Part shown: in pieces, positions 12,402 through 25,812 of the stretch | Layout: every line of letters begins with the position of its first letter | Position numbering within the stretch: the stretch's first letter is position 1 | NCBI GenBank assembly: GCA_008360955.1 | Contig: LUCM01008391.1 | Span: 9,911 to 73,910, forward strand | From: Fasciolopsis buskii | Taxonomy: Eukaryota; Platyhelminthes; Trematoda; Plagiorchiida; Fasciolidae | Direction of reading: 5' to 3' | Length of the DNA: 64,000 bases | Translations under genes and position numbers: made by a program | The notes under the pieces: generated by a model | The model's input: only the letters and a program-made list of their open reading frames with translations | The model's database searches: none | What the model was told of the DNA's origin: nothing

Positions 12402-13803
12402 GTCAAAAGGATCCGGGCTTGGCGCATCAGAAGGACCCTATACTAGCAGCTTGCTGTTCAGAGGAGAATCCAAATCATTGAAAACCTTGAAGACCTTAGA
12501 AGTTCTGGTAAACATCTGTGAGCCCAGCATGTCTCGCTGGAAGGGAGTTTTGTACATAAAGATGTTGACATTATACGCGGCGATCATTTAACAATGATTG
12601 CTTTGTTGCTTATAAAGTACTTAGCTGATAGTTCATGACAGAGTTGGGGGACATTTCCCCAGGCCCAGTTCACCGACAAGGGTAGTGGGTCAAGGTACAA
12701 GCCCTGAGCATAGTAGATGAAAAAAGTGGCATCGGAAGTCGGTCGGGTACATTGGAAACAACATTCCTGGCAATCGGCATGCGCTTGTAGGCTTCTCTAG
12801 TTACGGAGTCAAAAAATCGCCTTGTTACAGCTGGACAGCTGGCGGTTGAACGAAAATTTCCGTAATCAAAAGTAGGATGGATTTATACCGTGGTACTCAT
12901 AGACTTGTTTTGTTGGAGTGTAAGCATCGTTTGTGTTCCAAAGTTTTTGCGAGGCAGGAGCAATCATCCCTACATGCCGGAGTAGTTTACTCTGTGGAGG
13001 GAAATACTTGATGATGGAGAACGGCGGAGTGACCAGCAGAAGTTGCGGTACGCCGATTCTCGAAATGAGTTATCACCCTGTCCACTTTTTTAAGTGTTTA
13101 GTGTTATTTTGTTATTTTTGCAGACCTGGAGCCATTGTCCTAGACAAAAAATCAGCTTAATTTTTCTGAGCATTGAATATTAAACTTCTCGCCGATTAGC
13201 CATTTTTGCATTTTCACGTTCGCAACTTTCATTGTAATTCAACTGAAACATTTTTATACTTTAAAGCACGAATTCAACCTGTATCATCATTTGTTCCTAA
13301 GATTAGTCAATCCCTTTGGTCTGCCTACTCTTTTTCCTGTGTGCACCTTTGCAGACTCAAGGACATCCAGTTGTTCAGGCCCATCTTGCGACCCAGACAT
13401 TTTTGTCTTACTTATCACTGTCGCATACTTTTCACTGTAGGTACCAGTTTTATCCGTTTTACCTGCATTTGGGCATCTCTGGCTTGCTAGTTTACCATCC
13501 GGACCATTTTATGTAAGCAAAATCTGCACAGCAGAACCTCTGCGCTGCTGAGGGGCATTTAGCAAATAATTTTGTTCCTTCTAAGTACTATATTTCTGAT
13601 ACAAACGCAAGCAAGCTATTGTCCGCCCAGTATTCACCCGCCTTTTTCATTTATACCTAAGTGGCATTGTGCCCATTCCCTCTGTCCGATGGGAGTTCGG
13701 AACCAGCTGGACGCAGAAGGCTACATTTCTCTTGAAAGTTTTGTAGTTATTTCTACAACTGTACGATGAGTAAACTGGTGCCCATTTTTGCGGATTGACT
13801 CTA
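12402..13803. other. Unassigned segment upstream of the candidate gene
   Basis: Open frames at 12,933-13,769 (+) are short and pyrimidine-biased, without domain motifs. The stretch from 13,138 (after TTTTTGCAG) to 13,160 could be a small exon, but nothing supports it further. A promoter for the exon cluster starting at 13,804 would lie here; no definite element is visible. Confidence 0.25.
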
Positions 13804-15169
13804 ATGGATGCGGCACGAAACATGGCCAGTTTGATTTACCAAAGTCAGGTATTCGAGGGCGCGGGCATGCTGTCTTATCTTTGTGTGGCGTTGAACTTCA
13901 GCCAGTGTGCGTTTTTCTGCTTAGTGTGTACACAGCGTTTGGTCATTAGTTTTATTGGTGGATATTTTGGTCTGTTGTTATATTTTCGCCAAAGACGTGC
14001 ACTTTCTATGGCATAGTGTTCTCTTAGAATATATAATAATGCATTCATATATCTGTAGTGTTCATATAAATGTAATGTGTATGTTGGCTAGCGACGTTTA
14101 GCGGTGAAAACGTTGCAGGTAATTTGGACTAGTATTTGCCCAGTTGGAAGCTTTAAAATTACAGAAAGCGATTGATGGTGCCTGAAGATGAGCTTCCCAA
14201 AAACACGCCCGTTTAGGACCTTATGGAAGTATACCATGGCGGCATGCTTTTATTTATTTTATGTGCTTTTTAGATGACCCTCATGATGCTTTCATGTTTG
14301 AGAGAAGATTCATCGCTGATTGGGCCGGCGGTCGGATGAAACCGTGCCGATTAACGGATTCTCTCAGCGATTCTCATCAAGAAAGAAGTGAGTACTATTT
14401 TTTCTAAACTTAGTGGTTTAGGATTCCAATTCAAATATCGTCGATCTCTAGTTTTGAGAAAACTGTAGTTTCTGGAAGAAATCTTTGCGAGTCTCCAGCG
14501 CCATCACCTAAGTCCCCTGGGCCAGTGTTTGAAATTAGCGTGATATCTCCCAGGGGAGACAACTGTATGCATAGGAAACAATTATGTTGCACCCCGTCCC
14601 ATTGAATACCGTCGTGAAGTCAGCCTGAGGGTCTGCAGACCGCGGAGGATTCATCTGGGCAACCTCCTATTGAAGAACTTCATTTTCCGCCTACCGTTTG
14701 GGTTCGCCGTGAGTGCGCCTTTACAACTTGATGCTAACCTATGCAGAGGTGAGTTGTTCCTTAATGAACTTGGACTTGGCGCAGAAATGCAATTGAATGG
14801 GTTCGGCCTAATTAACATCTTTTGCAAACCACAGATTTATATCAGTGGTGATAGGTAAGTTTATATCCTACGCTATATTGCTAACCAAGAAGGAGTTGCC
14901 AAGATAATCTCAGGCTTTCAAGACGAATCCACCCTGAATATCGAGCAAGTGATAAAGCACTGGGTCACCGATGCTCGGGATCGTGGTTACGGCCGTAGAA
15001 TAACAAGGTAAACGTTGACACGCCCAAAAAGTTCGTCAACGTTTAATGATCTTGAGCATCAGTGGAATTTTGTATTAGAAATAATTAGTATTATTTTAAA
15101 TATCAGCAAACCCCAATATCATGCATTTCTTTTTATTTACCCGTTCCTTGCAGAAGGCGCCGCCTATGA
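13804..15169 (+). CDS. Candidate multi-exon gene, product unrecognised
   Basis: A run of plausible exons with good splice sites: 13,804-13,848 (ATG start, MDAARNMASLIYQSQ), 14,274-14,387 (DPHDAFMFERRFIADWAGGR), 14,414-14,539 (RNLCESPAPSPKSPGPVFE), 14,639-14,708 (EDSSGQPPIEELHFPPTVWV), 14,749-14,854 (NELGLGAEMQLNGFGLINIF) and 14,890-15,007 (TLNIEQVIKHWVTDARDRGY). The join 14,708/14,749 is in phase over a 40-base intron, and 14,539/14,639 is also in phase. Other joins are not resolved: exon 14,854 ends in phase 2, but the convincing frame of the next exon needs phase 1. An acceptor at 15,154 would give an early stop at 15,169 after a run of arginines. I do not recognise the protein. The peptide style and splice sites are unlike the flanking LINEs. 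A small exon at 14,169-14,210 (LMVPEDELPKNTP) is also possible. Confidence 0.45.
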
Positions 15170-15899
15170 AACTGAAGCCCCGCATCAAAAATTGATTGTA
15201 CCGTCGCATGTTGTTGTAACAACCTATTTTCATAACATTTCAAACGTTTGCTTTTGCTTCTCTTATGCGCGTATTGTCAGATGATCCACTCGTAGCCTCA
15301 TGAACGTTTTGGGAAGTTCTGGCTAGGGTCTTTTATGCGTAATGAGTACTTGACCATTTAGTGCCATAAGGCGAGCAACTGCACTTGGCGTATGACGGTC
15401 CTAGACAATAGTTATAAATTAGGAAACAAACAGTGCGTAGTAGGGTGCTTGATAATTCAGGCGATTTAAAACGGGAAAACGGTAAAACGTGAACAAAAGA
15501 TGCTGAAATGTGTACCGATTTTTTGTGCCTATCCCATGCCTATCCGGTAACGGTAGCAATTCCGAGCGTTTTCCGTAGGTAGTATCCAAATTCGCCGGAT
15601 TTCACCGGGCTTTTACTGGATTTTTCCGGACTGCCACCGGTTCCGGTATGGCACTTGGGTGTCCTACTGTTGCACACCGTCCGCATTGCGGTCATAAGGG
15701 AAATAATTCGAAATAGAAAGGTGGAAAACTCTTAGCACTCATTCCAACCTCACGTGTGGCTGCGACATACGGTACTTCGGGCAATAAGCTCTTACACAGG
15801 TTTTCCTCCTGCTCGGTGGATCTCGTTGAAGTGTGCGACATAACCAGCGGGAAGGCCATTGACCTTTAAAGAAAGAACACCACCGTTCAAAATCAAGTT
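15170..15899. other. Segment between candidate gene and LINE D
   Basis: It contains AT-rich non-coding sequence, then a GC-richer part with several CCGG-containing phrases (15,540-15,650). It may hold the 3' UTR of the preceding gene and the 5' UTR of LINE D. No terminator or polyadenylation signal could be assigned with confidence. Confidence 0.25.
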
Positions 15900-18800
15900 C
15901 AGGCGCTAGAGGATGTCCTCACTTTTCAAAGTTATGGAGATTGGAATTAACATCAGTCCTGAAATCTCAAAATTCCTTGCCGCATCTTAGATTCCATTGC
16001 CACAGCACTTCGCAAACTTCCCGTTGCCCATAAAATTGCTATTGGGTTCAACGTTCCAGACCGTCTACCACTGCAGTCGGTTAAACTCCGTACACTGGCT
16101 ACATGCAACATGTCCCATTTTCAATTTTCTTGATTCAGGCTCTGACAAAATTGGCAGTGTATGACTACCCCATGATCTTTCTATTTCCTGGCGAGCTGAC
16201 AGCTAAGCAGGCTATTAGGAAATCACTCTTGAATGCCCTAGTTACGTTTTTCAAGAACGTTTAGAACTTGGCCGACAGAACACCCATCCAAGAAGCAACA
16301 ACTCAAAGTTCGAGAACCTCATCGGCTACAATCTCATATACAAAGTTAAAAGACACCCCTATCCCTTTAACTCGGAATTACCTGGACAATTGGTCCTCAC
16401 TAGTGGTTAGTAAACCATCAGCATATACAGCGACAGCCGACTGTGATCCATTCAGCTCCTTCTCCCTCCCAGCCACCCAACGAACGATTGCACCTCATGT
16501 CTCCTCAAAGTGCCTCCACCTGTGAACGTAAGGTAGACGATGATGAGAATGATAACATCCCGCCTCGTCACGTGAACGACCATGCTGAACCCACTAATAC
16601 CCAACCAATGAACGAGACTTCCAACCCAGTGCCCCAACTAATAACGTCAACTTCACGGAGCAGTATGAAGACCACTCCCGATCTACCCACCACTCTGATG
16701 TCTGTACCTGCTGCTTCAATAGCGACTCCTGCCCGACATACGGAGAAGGTCACCACAAATGACTCCCATCTCAACCCGCCCATAACTGTAAGCCGCTTAC
16801 CCCTCAGCTGTGCGCGCGCACCGCCCATCCGGCCTCTAAACGGAAGGTTGCTTAAATCTTTTCAAACTGCAATAAATGGAGTTGCATGTCAGTTGTCTGA
16901 AGGTAGATCAATGCCAATGAAATCCGAACGACGTTTGGTAACCACACACCTCAAGGCACCAATTACACCCCAGATGGCCTCCACTTCTGAAAAAGGCTTC
17001 GGTTGCTGTTAAAAAATGAGCCACATTCATCAATTTACCGTTACAACAACCAATGAAAATGTCTTTGCATCTGCCGTTCAGCCGATCCTAAATGAGCGAG
17101 TAACTACTGAACCTTGTCAGCCCGATTTTTCCACCCCAAACCCTTCTCAAACGCCATATCCAACTTCTGTCTTCCTGGGCCACTCGCTGCCAACTATGGA
17201 CAGTAATCTCCATAAGTCAACCACTATTTCCGAACTGGCAAGTTTTACCCTGCTCCTACTGTTTCAAACACCCTCATAAATCCAAAGAACACAAAATCGC
17301 CGCCCATTGTGAGTCTGCAACCATCCCGGATAGTTTAAGCCCCCATTAATTTACCCTATCCACAAAATTTGTGCTCCAAGTCCAGGTAAATTTCACCGAC
17401 CTGCTTGTTTCATCATCCTCCTCCCGGATTCTCTCTCACCTACAACTAATCTTCAGGACTCACTGACCTACTTTTCCTGAGAATTGCCTCCATCGGCAAA
17501 GTCCCTTCAAAGGTTATGTTGCCACCCTCCAATATGGTTTCGACAATATGGCTTCCCCTACTGCGACATTCCACCTCCCCGGGAGAAACAGTTTTTTGAA
17601 CGCAACAGGACATCGTCTCCCAACGGCCTTAAAACTAGCACCCATTCCTCCTTGCTTGTCTTATAATGAATTTTGACATCATATCAAAGCTTACACGTCT
17701 GGTATTATTTGCTCTAATTATCCACATTCACGTGCCGATAGTACTGGGCCATTTTCCTCGTTACTGTTGAACGCCGGCTCGATAATTACTAAGATGCACT
17801 CGCTGCGCCTCTTGGTTTATACAAGTATAATTTCATTATTATCACTGAGGCATGGCTGACCGAAAATACCCTCGATAGAGGCATTTCCGTAATTGGTTAC
17901 AGTGCTTTTAGAAAAGGCAGGATAAATAAGCTTGAGAGAGGTTGTCTCATGTTCAAATGCGTCACACTTTCAGCCTCCTGGTGCAACCACTCTGCCTTTA
18001 GTAATCTGAAGGATTCTCTGGCTTACTGTGGCAATCGAAAGTCAAGACCCACTGATCGGCTGCATCTGCCATCCCTCTAGTAAGCACCAGTCAAAATTCT
18101 TACCACTAAGTGATGCACTTAATGCGGCCGCCGACCTTCCGTTTCCTAAGCTAGCAGCCGGCGACTTCAACGGGCCGGGGATTTGTTTCTAGTGCACCGC
18201 TCGGTGGGTGGACCTATGTTTCAACACCCGAAAGGGTGGACAGATTTCTTGATCTCATCTTCACAACTGGCCTAACCCAGGTTCACAAGTCCATAGGCGA
18301 AAAATTATCCGGATGAGACCATTCCCAAATTGTTTGTAAGTTTTCCGTTTCGTCGTCCGTTACCTCCTCCTCGGCTTATAATAAATTATCCCATAGGGCC
18401 TCATGGGGCCATCTTCCTCCATAATTCATAGCCAAATTCGAGACATTTTATTTCTGACCGTGGATCCCAAAGCGGTCGTCTACCATTTTTATGTACATCC
18501 TGGTGTCTGCCTTGCTCTAAACACTCTAAACCGGTGTGGTACAATCCCGAAAAGGTTGGGCACACCTGACTGCCTTAAAGAAGTTTTTCTTTATCCAAGC
18601 AAGATTCAGAAAAAATCAAAACATTTGCTCTGATACTGCAGACGGACCGTCTGTCTAGGGGGATTAGGTCCATTCTGGAAGCTCTTTAAAATAACAAGGA
18701 ACTTTAAGCGTTCCATTCCGTTATCGCATCCATACTGATACTCATCCCCCCCTATGACTCTCTTGACTATCGAGTACCCCGGCCAACGGGCGGCGACAGC

Positions 18801-20850
18801 CATTGCCCTCCAGCCATATTTTGCGCCCGCGATACGCACCTTTGTTGCATTCAAACAATATAACCTGCAGTGTAGGACTGGAATGCAACCACAGAAAAAT
18901 CTTTGCGAACAATTACCTAGCTTTGAATTGAAGGCCCCTGCTCGGAAAACCACATTGCCCGTTATGATCCTGTGAGCGTAAACCACATTGCATTGTATGT
19001 TTTGGTTTCCGTTTTCCATGTCTTCATTGTGCCTTCCTGGCCTAATTTTAATGTTATCTTGCGCATGACTCTCGTATTCGAGAGATATACAAAAACAAAC
19101 AAGCCTCTTAAATCACTAGAGGTCGCTTTCACCTCCTGTCTCTTCGATTCACATAGTCCGTGTTTCCATGTGCATCATCTATGTAAAAAAATTGATCTTG
19201 CCTTGCGCATGCATCTCGCAATCGAGAAATATACAGTATCACTATCAACAAGCTGTGGAACTGGCAAAATAACTGTGAACTGTTGCCTCCTTACTTAGCG
19301 CACCTGTCACATTTGACATCTTTAACAGCGCTTGTACAAATTATCCACTACCGGTGTCAGAAGTGTTCAATGATTATTATGCTTCACCTGTGAAAACGGA
19401 TGACAATTCCACCACACCTGGCCTTCCCCTGGTCTCCTCTAAGTCCTCTCTAAACTTCTCATTTAAATCAAGCGATATCAAACTACTGTTTTCAGAATGA
19501 GACCGTCTTTACACGGTGGAGCATATGACCCTCCCCAGCCCTCTTCGAATTCAGGAGTGCAGATATCCTTATAATAATGTTTAATCTATTTATTCTTTCC
19601 TTAAACATTGGCACTTTCTCCCGGCGAAAGAAAACTTCTGTCCCTGTCGGAATTCACAAAAGCCGCTTAAAGCAGAAGCTATCTAATTACAGACCCATTG
19701 TTCACATCCAGGTTGTCTCAAGTGACATGGAAAGAATAATAAAAAGTAAGTTAGCGACATAATTATTAGAAAATGAACTCATTAAAGCCAGCCAACGTGG
19801 TTTCTTTCAAACTAAACCATGTTGTACTCTCACGGCTGATTTCCTAAACACAGTAATGAAATTCAAGAGATACGGTGTGACAACCACCTGCTGGCTTGGT
19901 TATCCTCGTATTTGACCTTTAGAATATATGTAGTGAATGGATAGGAAATTTCGACTAAGCTTTGTCCGAATACTAATTAGGTTATTTTAGGGAGCGTACT
20001 GTTTTCGCTGCACATCAACAACATCTGTCACACCACTAGGCATGGCGTTCCTTTTCCGTTCGCAGAAGGTATAAAAGTTGTATAGGTGTTTTTCCATCTT
20101 GGCCTCAACAACATCCTAGATAATTTAAAAATAATGTCGCGTGATTCGTGATGCATAGCTCGGTCGATGGAATTCTTGACCCAGAAAGCAGCATGATATT
20201 GTACAAATGCCACATTCCTATAGGAATCTTTGAAATTAACCAAGAAGTCGTTCCTTCCTGTTACACAGGCAGAGACTTGATTTTCAATAATCCAGCACAT
20301 TGAAATCCTCAGAACACACCATAGTTCAAACCGCAAAGGCTAGGAGACTAATTTGTTTGGTGCACAGGACCGTAAGAACCCTGGAAATTAGGTTGTTAAA
20401 ATACGAAACGTAAGTAAGAATTACCTTGAACTACTGTTACATCGTGTGTTCAAACTTGCAACAGGATTATGGCCTTGAGAGTAAGGATGTTCAAAGAAAA
20501 TTTGACGAAGACTTCTCGGCTGTTCTTCGCCTTTAAGATACGTGGAACTTTGCACAAATCCACAACTCGATCCCCTATAGCTGGGCCAAATTCAAATTAA
20601 CCTCGTTTATTTTCGTAAGATTATTGGCAAAAATGTGTGCTCTGCGCATCCCAAGTAAGGAATAACTCTTCCTATGGCACGCAACGTGCTGAGTTATTGG
20701 CACACGTTCCCTTGCCGTGGACGGTACGCAGGAACAACTTTTTCATCGAATATTCTACCCTATGAAATAAACCACCCCAAAATGTAAGGATTATTTTTCC
20801 TGCCCCGCTACCTTTAAAGATGAAAGTGGGACAACAATAGTCGTGCAAAA
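15900..20850 (+). mobile_element. Decayed CR1-like LINE, copy D
   Basis: A plus-strand LINE about 5 kb long. 16,268-17,660 is an ORF1-like stretch rich in Ser, Thr and Pro in two or more frames. The endonuclease begins near 17,830 (FIIITEAWLTENTLDRGISV, the usual ITETWL motif), then AAGDFNGPG near 18,155 and RFLDLIFTTGLTQVHKS near 18,245. Reverse transcriptase starts near 19,580 (LSLNIGTF), with LSNYRPIVHIQVVSSDMERI at 19,680. It continues with LLAWLSSYLT near 19,890, a GSVLFSLHINNI block at 19,990 and an eroded FADD region at 20,060-20,330. Between endonuclease and RT, at 19.0-19.24 kb, lie two short copies of a LINE 3' end. The element carries many stops and is dead. Confidence 0.8.
19021..19240 (+). 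repeat. Two short copies of a LINE 3'-terminal sequence inside LINE D
   Basis: Segments around 19,021-19,085 and 19,165-19,235 share the phrase CTTGCGCATG followed by CTCTCG or ATCTCG and a GAGAAATATAC-like end. The same phrase ends LINE E at 25,735-25,800, where an ATT microsatellite follows. They therefore look like truncated 3' ends of a LINE family inserted into copy D, or tail duplications. Confidence 0.55.
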
Positions 20851-21900
20851 TCTGTTAAGCATGCACGATCCACCGCCTAAAACGGAAAGACCCACAAGTC
20901 CTGCATAGGCTGTTGATTGAATATAACGCCCGAGGTCTTATCTCAAACCGATCAACATTGCCTAGTATTTTTGATTCCCAGTAGTCTCCGAAAGTACACA
21001 TTGTTGTAAGTATAAGCATAGAAACTTCATCAACAAAAGAAAGTCAACGCAATTTTCCACCAAACATTTGATCTCGTTTAGAACGTACGCAGCAAGGCAT
21101 ATAAGTTTAATTTGGTATTCTCATCAGATTCTCACTTGCTCCTCAAATGACATTTGACGTCCTCACCTAAACCTTTCCTTCTGGATGCATACGACAATTA
21201 GCCCGTTGCAAGCGTGGATTCTGGCATCCTTTAACGTTCCATTCCACATAACATTTACAATTCTTCGTTCTTTGTGTTGCACAAACCATAACCCTCTGCT
21301 GGAATACCTCAAGAGTACCATCTTTCTCACATTTTCCGTTCCAGTTGTGCGCATTTGCACTGGTGCCTCGTCAGGCATTCACTATCTAGCTTCTGGCTCC
21401 AACCTCGCACGTCTGAGCACACCGTGAAAGCTTAAAGACCCAATTCCCAGATATACTACCTCATGACGCACGAATACGATCTGTTGCTCCAGCCGCGCTG
21501 AAGAGAAAATTGCTGTTAATCTGGATAACTCAACAAAGCAAACTGATGACCCTGCTGCAGGTGTTTAGAAGTCGAGGTTACATAATCTGATCCTCGCGCT
21601 TACGATCATTTCAGCGTATAAGCCTTCCGAGTCACACAGTTCTTTTCTGGAACCGCCCGATATTGGCTAACATGCCCACCACGTTGAAGGCCAATCGCCA
21701 CCACCGAGCCCACACACAGGTCCTTGCTTCAGATGCCACTATAATCGTCTACAGCGAATACCACATCAACTTTTTCCCCGACAACCGCGGCTATTCGTAT
21801 ACCGGTAACTGCCAGCAGCAAGGCCCGCGGACGTAAAAAATGTAGCAGACATCTCTGTTTTGTTTCACGCTGGCTTACCAGCGTCGGATATTATATCCAA
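20851..21900. other. Segment between LINE D and LINE E
   Basis: Probably the 3' UTR of LINE D and the 5' part of LINE E. The open frame at 21,185-21,427 has no motif. No host exon was supported. Confidence 0.25.
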
Positions 21901-24900
21901 CGCATGCCATAATACTCGACATAATCCTCTTCACTATTGACTGCATCTCCCTTCTTCGTGTCTTTCAACAATGGTTTGCCACAATTCTTCGTCACTGTTC
22001 TTCATCTCGCACTAGTTCCGGAATGCTCTTGTTATTTCTTAGGTTGCAGGATCTGCGGTGAAATAACAGGGCGTTCTTCTCCATCCCCATCTTAATATTA
22101 GGCATTTGTCGGCCCTCAGTACTCTTACCTCCAAATGTTTTGGTAGGTTTCGACTAGTCGTCGCGTCGTATTCATGGATTTTGAAAGCTTTCTTCATTGC
22201 AGTTTTACTTTCATATCCGTTTTGCAGACTCGATGAATCTTATTACTGCAGAAACATCTTGACATCCGCCGCCATCCTCAAACTAAAACTTGCGCCTAAG
22301 CAACACGTCATTGGTGCGCATAAACACCTTGTTCCTCATAGAATGCCTTTTCTGTTATTTCTTCTCATTTTGTCCCCACCTTCGTACTTACTTCTTCCAT
22401 GCAACTGGTACTATCCGTGTGACATTTGGTCGTGCAACGAAATAAGGCTATCGAAGTCATTAATTTCCCTGGGTCCAATTAACTTGACGGAATCTAACAT
22501 TGGACCAAATAAGACCTAAGGGCGTGGATTATAATTCAGGTACTTGCAGATAAACTTTTCCGAAAGCAACATCTCGAACAGGCCATCACCTATTCTAATC
22601 CAGTGTGAAAATTCGGCGCAGCTTTCAATCCAAACCCACAAGGCCATCGTTGATTTTTGATCTGTCTTGGATACATGTGAGCTGCGTGGTCATTAGCTAC
22701 TACTGGTTTGGCCCAATCAATTCTTATGTGGTATTGTAACACATGTTGAATTTGATCCCAAATTTGCGTGCACAGTGTTCGTAGTCAAGTTTGTACCATG
22801 TCACATGTTCGTGGTTAACCTTGAACAGTTCCGCAGAATTCCATTCCGGAAGATGCAGCCTGGCGAGCTTACCGCCTAGATACCTAACCATGTGACAATT
22901 AACGGACTGCTGGGCTTAAAGCCAGAACGAAGAGAAAACATTGAAAATATCCTGTGGATTGGTCGCAAGAATTATAGGAAATTTCTGGAGTTTATCAAGC
23001 TTTCTGGACTTGTTAGAAAGAAATTGGACTACACCTGCGTGAGGCTAAAATCATAATTCCCATGCTGAACAACGAAAGCAATTGACTCGAAGTCTGCGCG
23101 GAGACCGGTGAGAATTGTTGACACAAGTAGAACAAGCTGGTGCCATTGACAACACTCAGGAGGTTCACTGGCCCATCAAATGCACACAAAATTTTCTAGA
23201 GTGAAGGGGATGATCTTTAAAGTAAATGGGAGACTGGCCCATCCTTTGCGCGCGAGTGTTTTACGGAAAATTTAAGTTAGCCTCGGCGCCGGCTCCATCA
23301 CGCTCTATTTCATATAAATCAGCTGATATTCCACTACCGACTTATAGTGCCTCGTGCACCGAAGAAGTCAGCCTTTATATTTTTTGACTACATAACCCCC
23401 TGTTTCTGACGAACTCTACCCTACCATCTTTAAATGTGGTGTTATTACCCTTCCCTACCAAGATCCGATTCTAAGAATGTCCCACAAACATGATAATGTC
23501 CGGCTACCGCTCTTACACAGGAAGATCGTCACTTATTCCATATCTCTTACATTTATCAATGATGATCTAAAGCTTTGTGGTAACTATTGTTCCAGGTAGC
23601 TTATGAAGTTCTTTGCTGATAAGAGTTATCTGATAACATAAACACCACGCGTTCTCACGCACCCTTTCTGCAAACGACATGCAAATTTTCGTATCACACG
23701 CTGTTAAGGACCTGGGGCTACAGCGCTAATTCTCTTTCAACTTCCATGAGCAAGCTTACCACCAAAATGCTGTAGCTAAAAGAACTTCTACAATGACATC
23801 AGTGGCATTCCACACACAGGGTTACAGGCTGATCACCTTCAAGTCCCACGCTGGGCTCCACCTGGAATACTGGCCGATTAAATTCAAGCCTATGCGTAAG
23901 GTTGATTTAGTGGCAATCTAGGATGTGCAGCGAGCGTTCACTAGAAATCACACAGGTCCTGCATCTGGCCCAAACTACGGAGTTAGAAACGAGCTACTCG
24001 GGATTGAGCCATTATAGCTTCATGGAGTCAAATCAGACCTTGCCTTTCCCATAAATCTTTGCCAGAATATTGTCCATTCTGCTACAAAGGTCATGCATAT
24101 CCCGTTTGTCCTCCGTATCCACTTCGTAGTAGACACTTATAGTTATAATTACCGCTGACTCGACTATTGATCAGTGCAAAATTCTTCAAAGTTGCTCTTC
24201 TAAAGTGTAAAACAAACTCTCTAAACCCCTGTGGTCGTGCCCAAGTGTAGCCCAGTTCAAAGCCCAGCTGGAAAAGATACTGGATGCCCCGCTCTTGATT
24301 AACATGACACGAGTTAACATTAGACTAGACGCGGCTTACGAACATGGGTTAGAATTTTAGTTCAAGACCTTGTATTCACTTAGATCGCCATCTGATATTC
24401 CCAAGATTCGGCTTCACCTCTTATTTCCTCACATTCTGGCGCGTGCCCGCCAATGCATTCTTTGATATCCGTTTTAGTGAATGTACCTTACTTACCATTG
24501 GCTTAGGTGGCTTGCCTTTGAGCTTTCCCCAATATGGGTTGACCAAAATTTCAACGTGCCAATTGATGAATCAATGCTGTCATCACATTCCGTGGTTTTA
24601 AACACTTTTAGCCTGTGTACTCCTCGCTTCGCATGTCATCTTTTCCGCATGTTTGGCTTGCCGGGGCTAAAAAGGCCGCTCTTGGTAGCCCCAAACCTTC
24701 AACTACCCTTAAAGCAGCTACAAAAGAGCGGTTCGAATTAACAAATTTTACGGAATAGAAGCACTATGTTGCGGGTCTGTTGTCTTGATCGAACAATCAC
24801 CATAACCTCGAGCTGGACTCAAAGCCAGACTACTTCTCTATTTTGCGTTTTAGATCCCGCCCTCGGAGCAAACACGCTGTTGCTGGATCCATTCTGGTAA

Positions 24901-25812
24901 TGACAATTCTAATCTGCTATTTGATCACTCCTGCTAGAAACCTGCTAGCTGGTACTGGTGCTCGAGTACTGGCCCGTTTTACCAAAACTCATCTTTGCAA
25001 CTGGACAAAGGCGCGATTACCACGGCTTCTGTAAGAGCTCGCTCAACCGTGCTGCTGACTAAGATTAGAGGCTGCGACAACAAAAATGACAACACAGAGG
25101 ACATTATTGGCTAGCGCATTTAAGGAATGTTCATGCACAAAATCTCCCTTACCTGTCTCATCCCCCAGCGCAGCTCACCGCCATCCGCATGTAAATGAAA
25201 TCACTGTTCTTCGGAGTTCCATATCCGAAGCTTCATAAATTTCATACAGATAACTTGAGACAATCTTGACAGTCTTCCTCCGTCTTTAGCATATTTTCGG
25301 CCGCTTATTGTTGTCAAATGGGTTTCTCATCCACTTTGCATGACGTTCCGCCTAGTTTTCATCATGTCCATCCAACTACCGTATAACCATTGCTTTTCAT
25401 CTCCCGATCCAAATGTTTCTGTCCATTACGTAACGGTCCCGACGTTTGGGGACTCCGGTCGTATCTCGACATCCGCCGATGGGCGTCGGCAATGCGCATA
25501 TTTAGTGCACTTAAACACGAAATGACTCGTAGTCCGCCGCTCGCAAACAGTCCCAGTAAACTCTGTTTAGTCTTGAGAAATTAGTTTTTCTGCTTTGGCT
25601 TCTCGCTGGCATGCTTGTACGTTTCCCATTGCTTTGCAGCACCTCATTCCACTTTCCAGTGTGCCCCTCCAATAACTTAAGTTTGCACTCATCCCATCAT
25701 CTCTTTTAACTTCTGTTATCGACACTTTCTGTGCACCATCCATGTAAAATTTGATCTTGCCTTGCGCATGCCTCTCGCAAATCGGGAAACATGTTATTAT
25801 TATTATCATGTG
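21901..25812 (+). mobile_element. Decayed CR1-like LINE, copy E, with 3' end
   Basis: A plus-strand LINE. The C-terminal reverse transcriptase region at about 23,680-24,060 is clear despite stops. It starts with a KDLGLQ block, then HAGLHLEYWPIKFKPMRKVD for the usual RPHLEY motif, DVQRAFTRNHTG, and ELLGIEPL for the LGLEPL motif. Upstream parts (22.5-23.5 kb) fit the linker and fingers only loosely. The 3' UTR runs to 25,812, ending in a TTGATCTTGCCTTGCGCATG-type sequence and an ATT microsatellite at 25,794-25,806, typical of a LINE tail. The 5' limit is a guess. Confidence 0.65.

Noticed and set aside
16443..17012. 189-codon Ser/Thr/Pro-rich open frame, the longest in the window
   Set aside because: It has a frame-shifted continuation and leads into the LINE D endonuclease, so it is read as LINE ORF1 rather than a host mucin-like gene.
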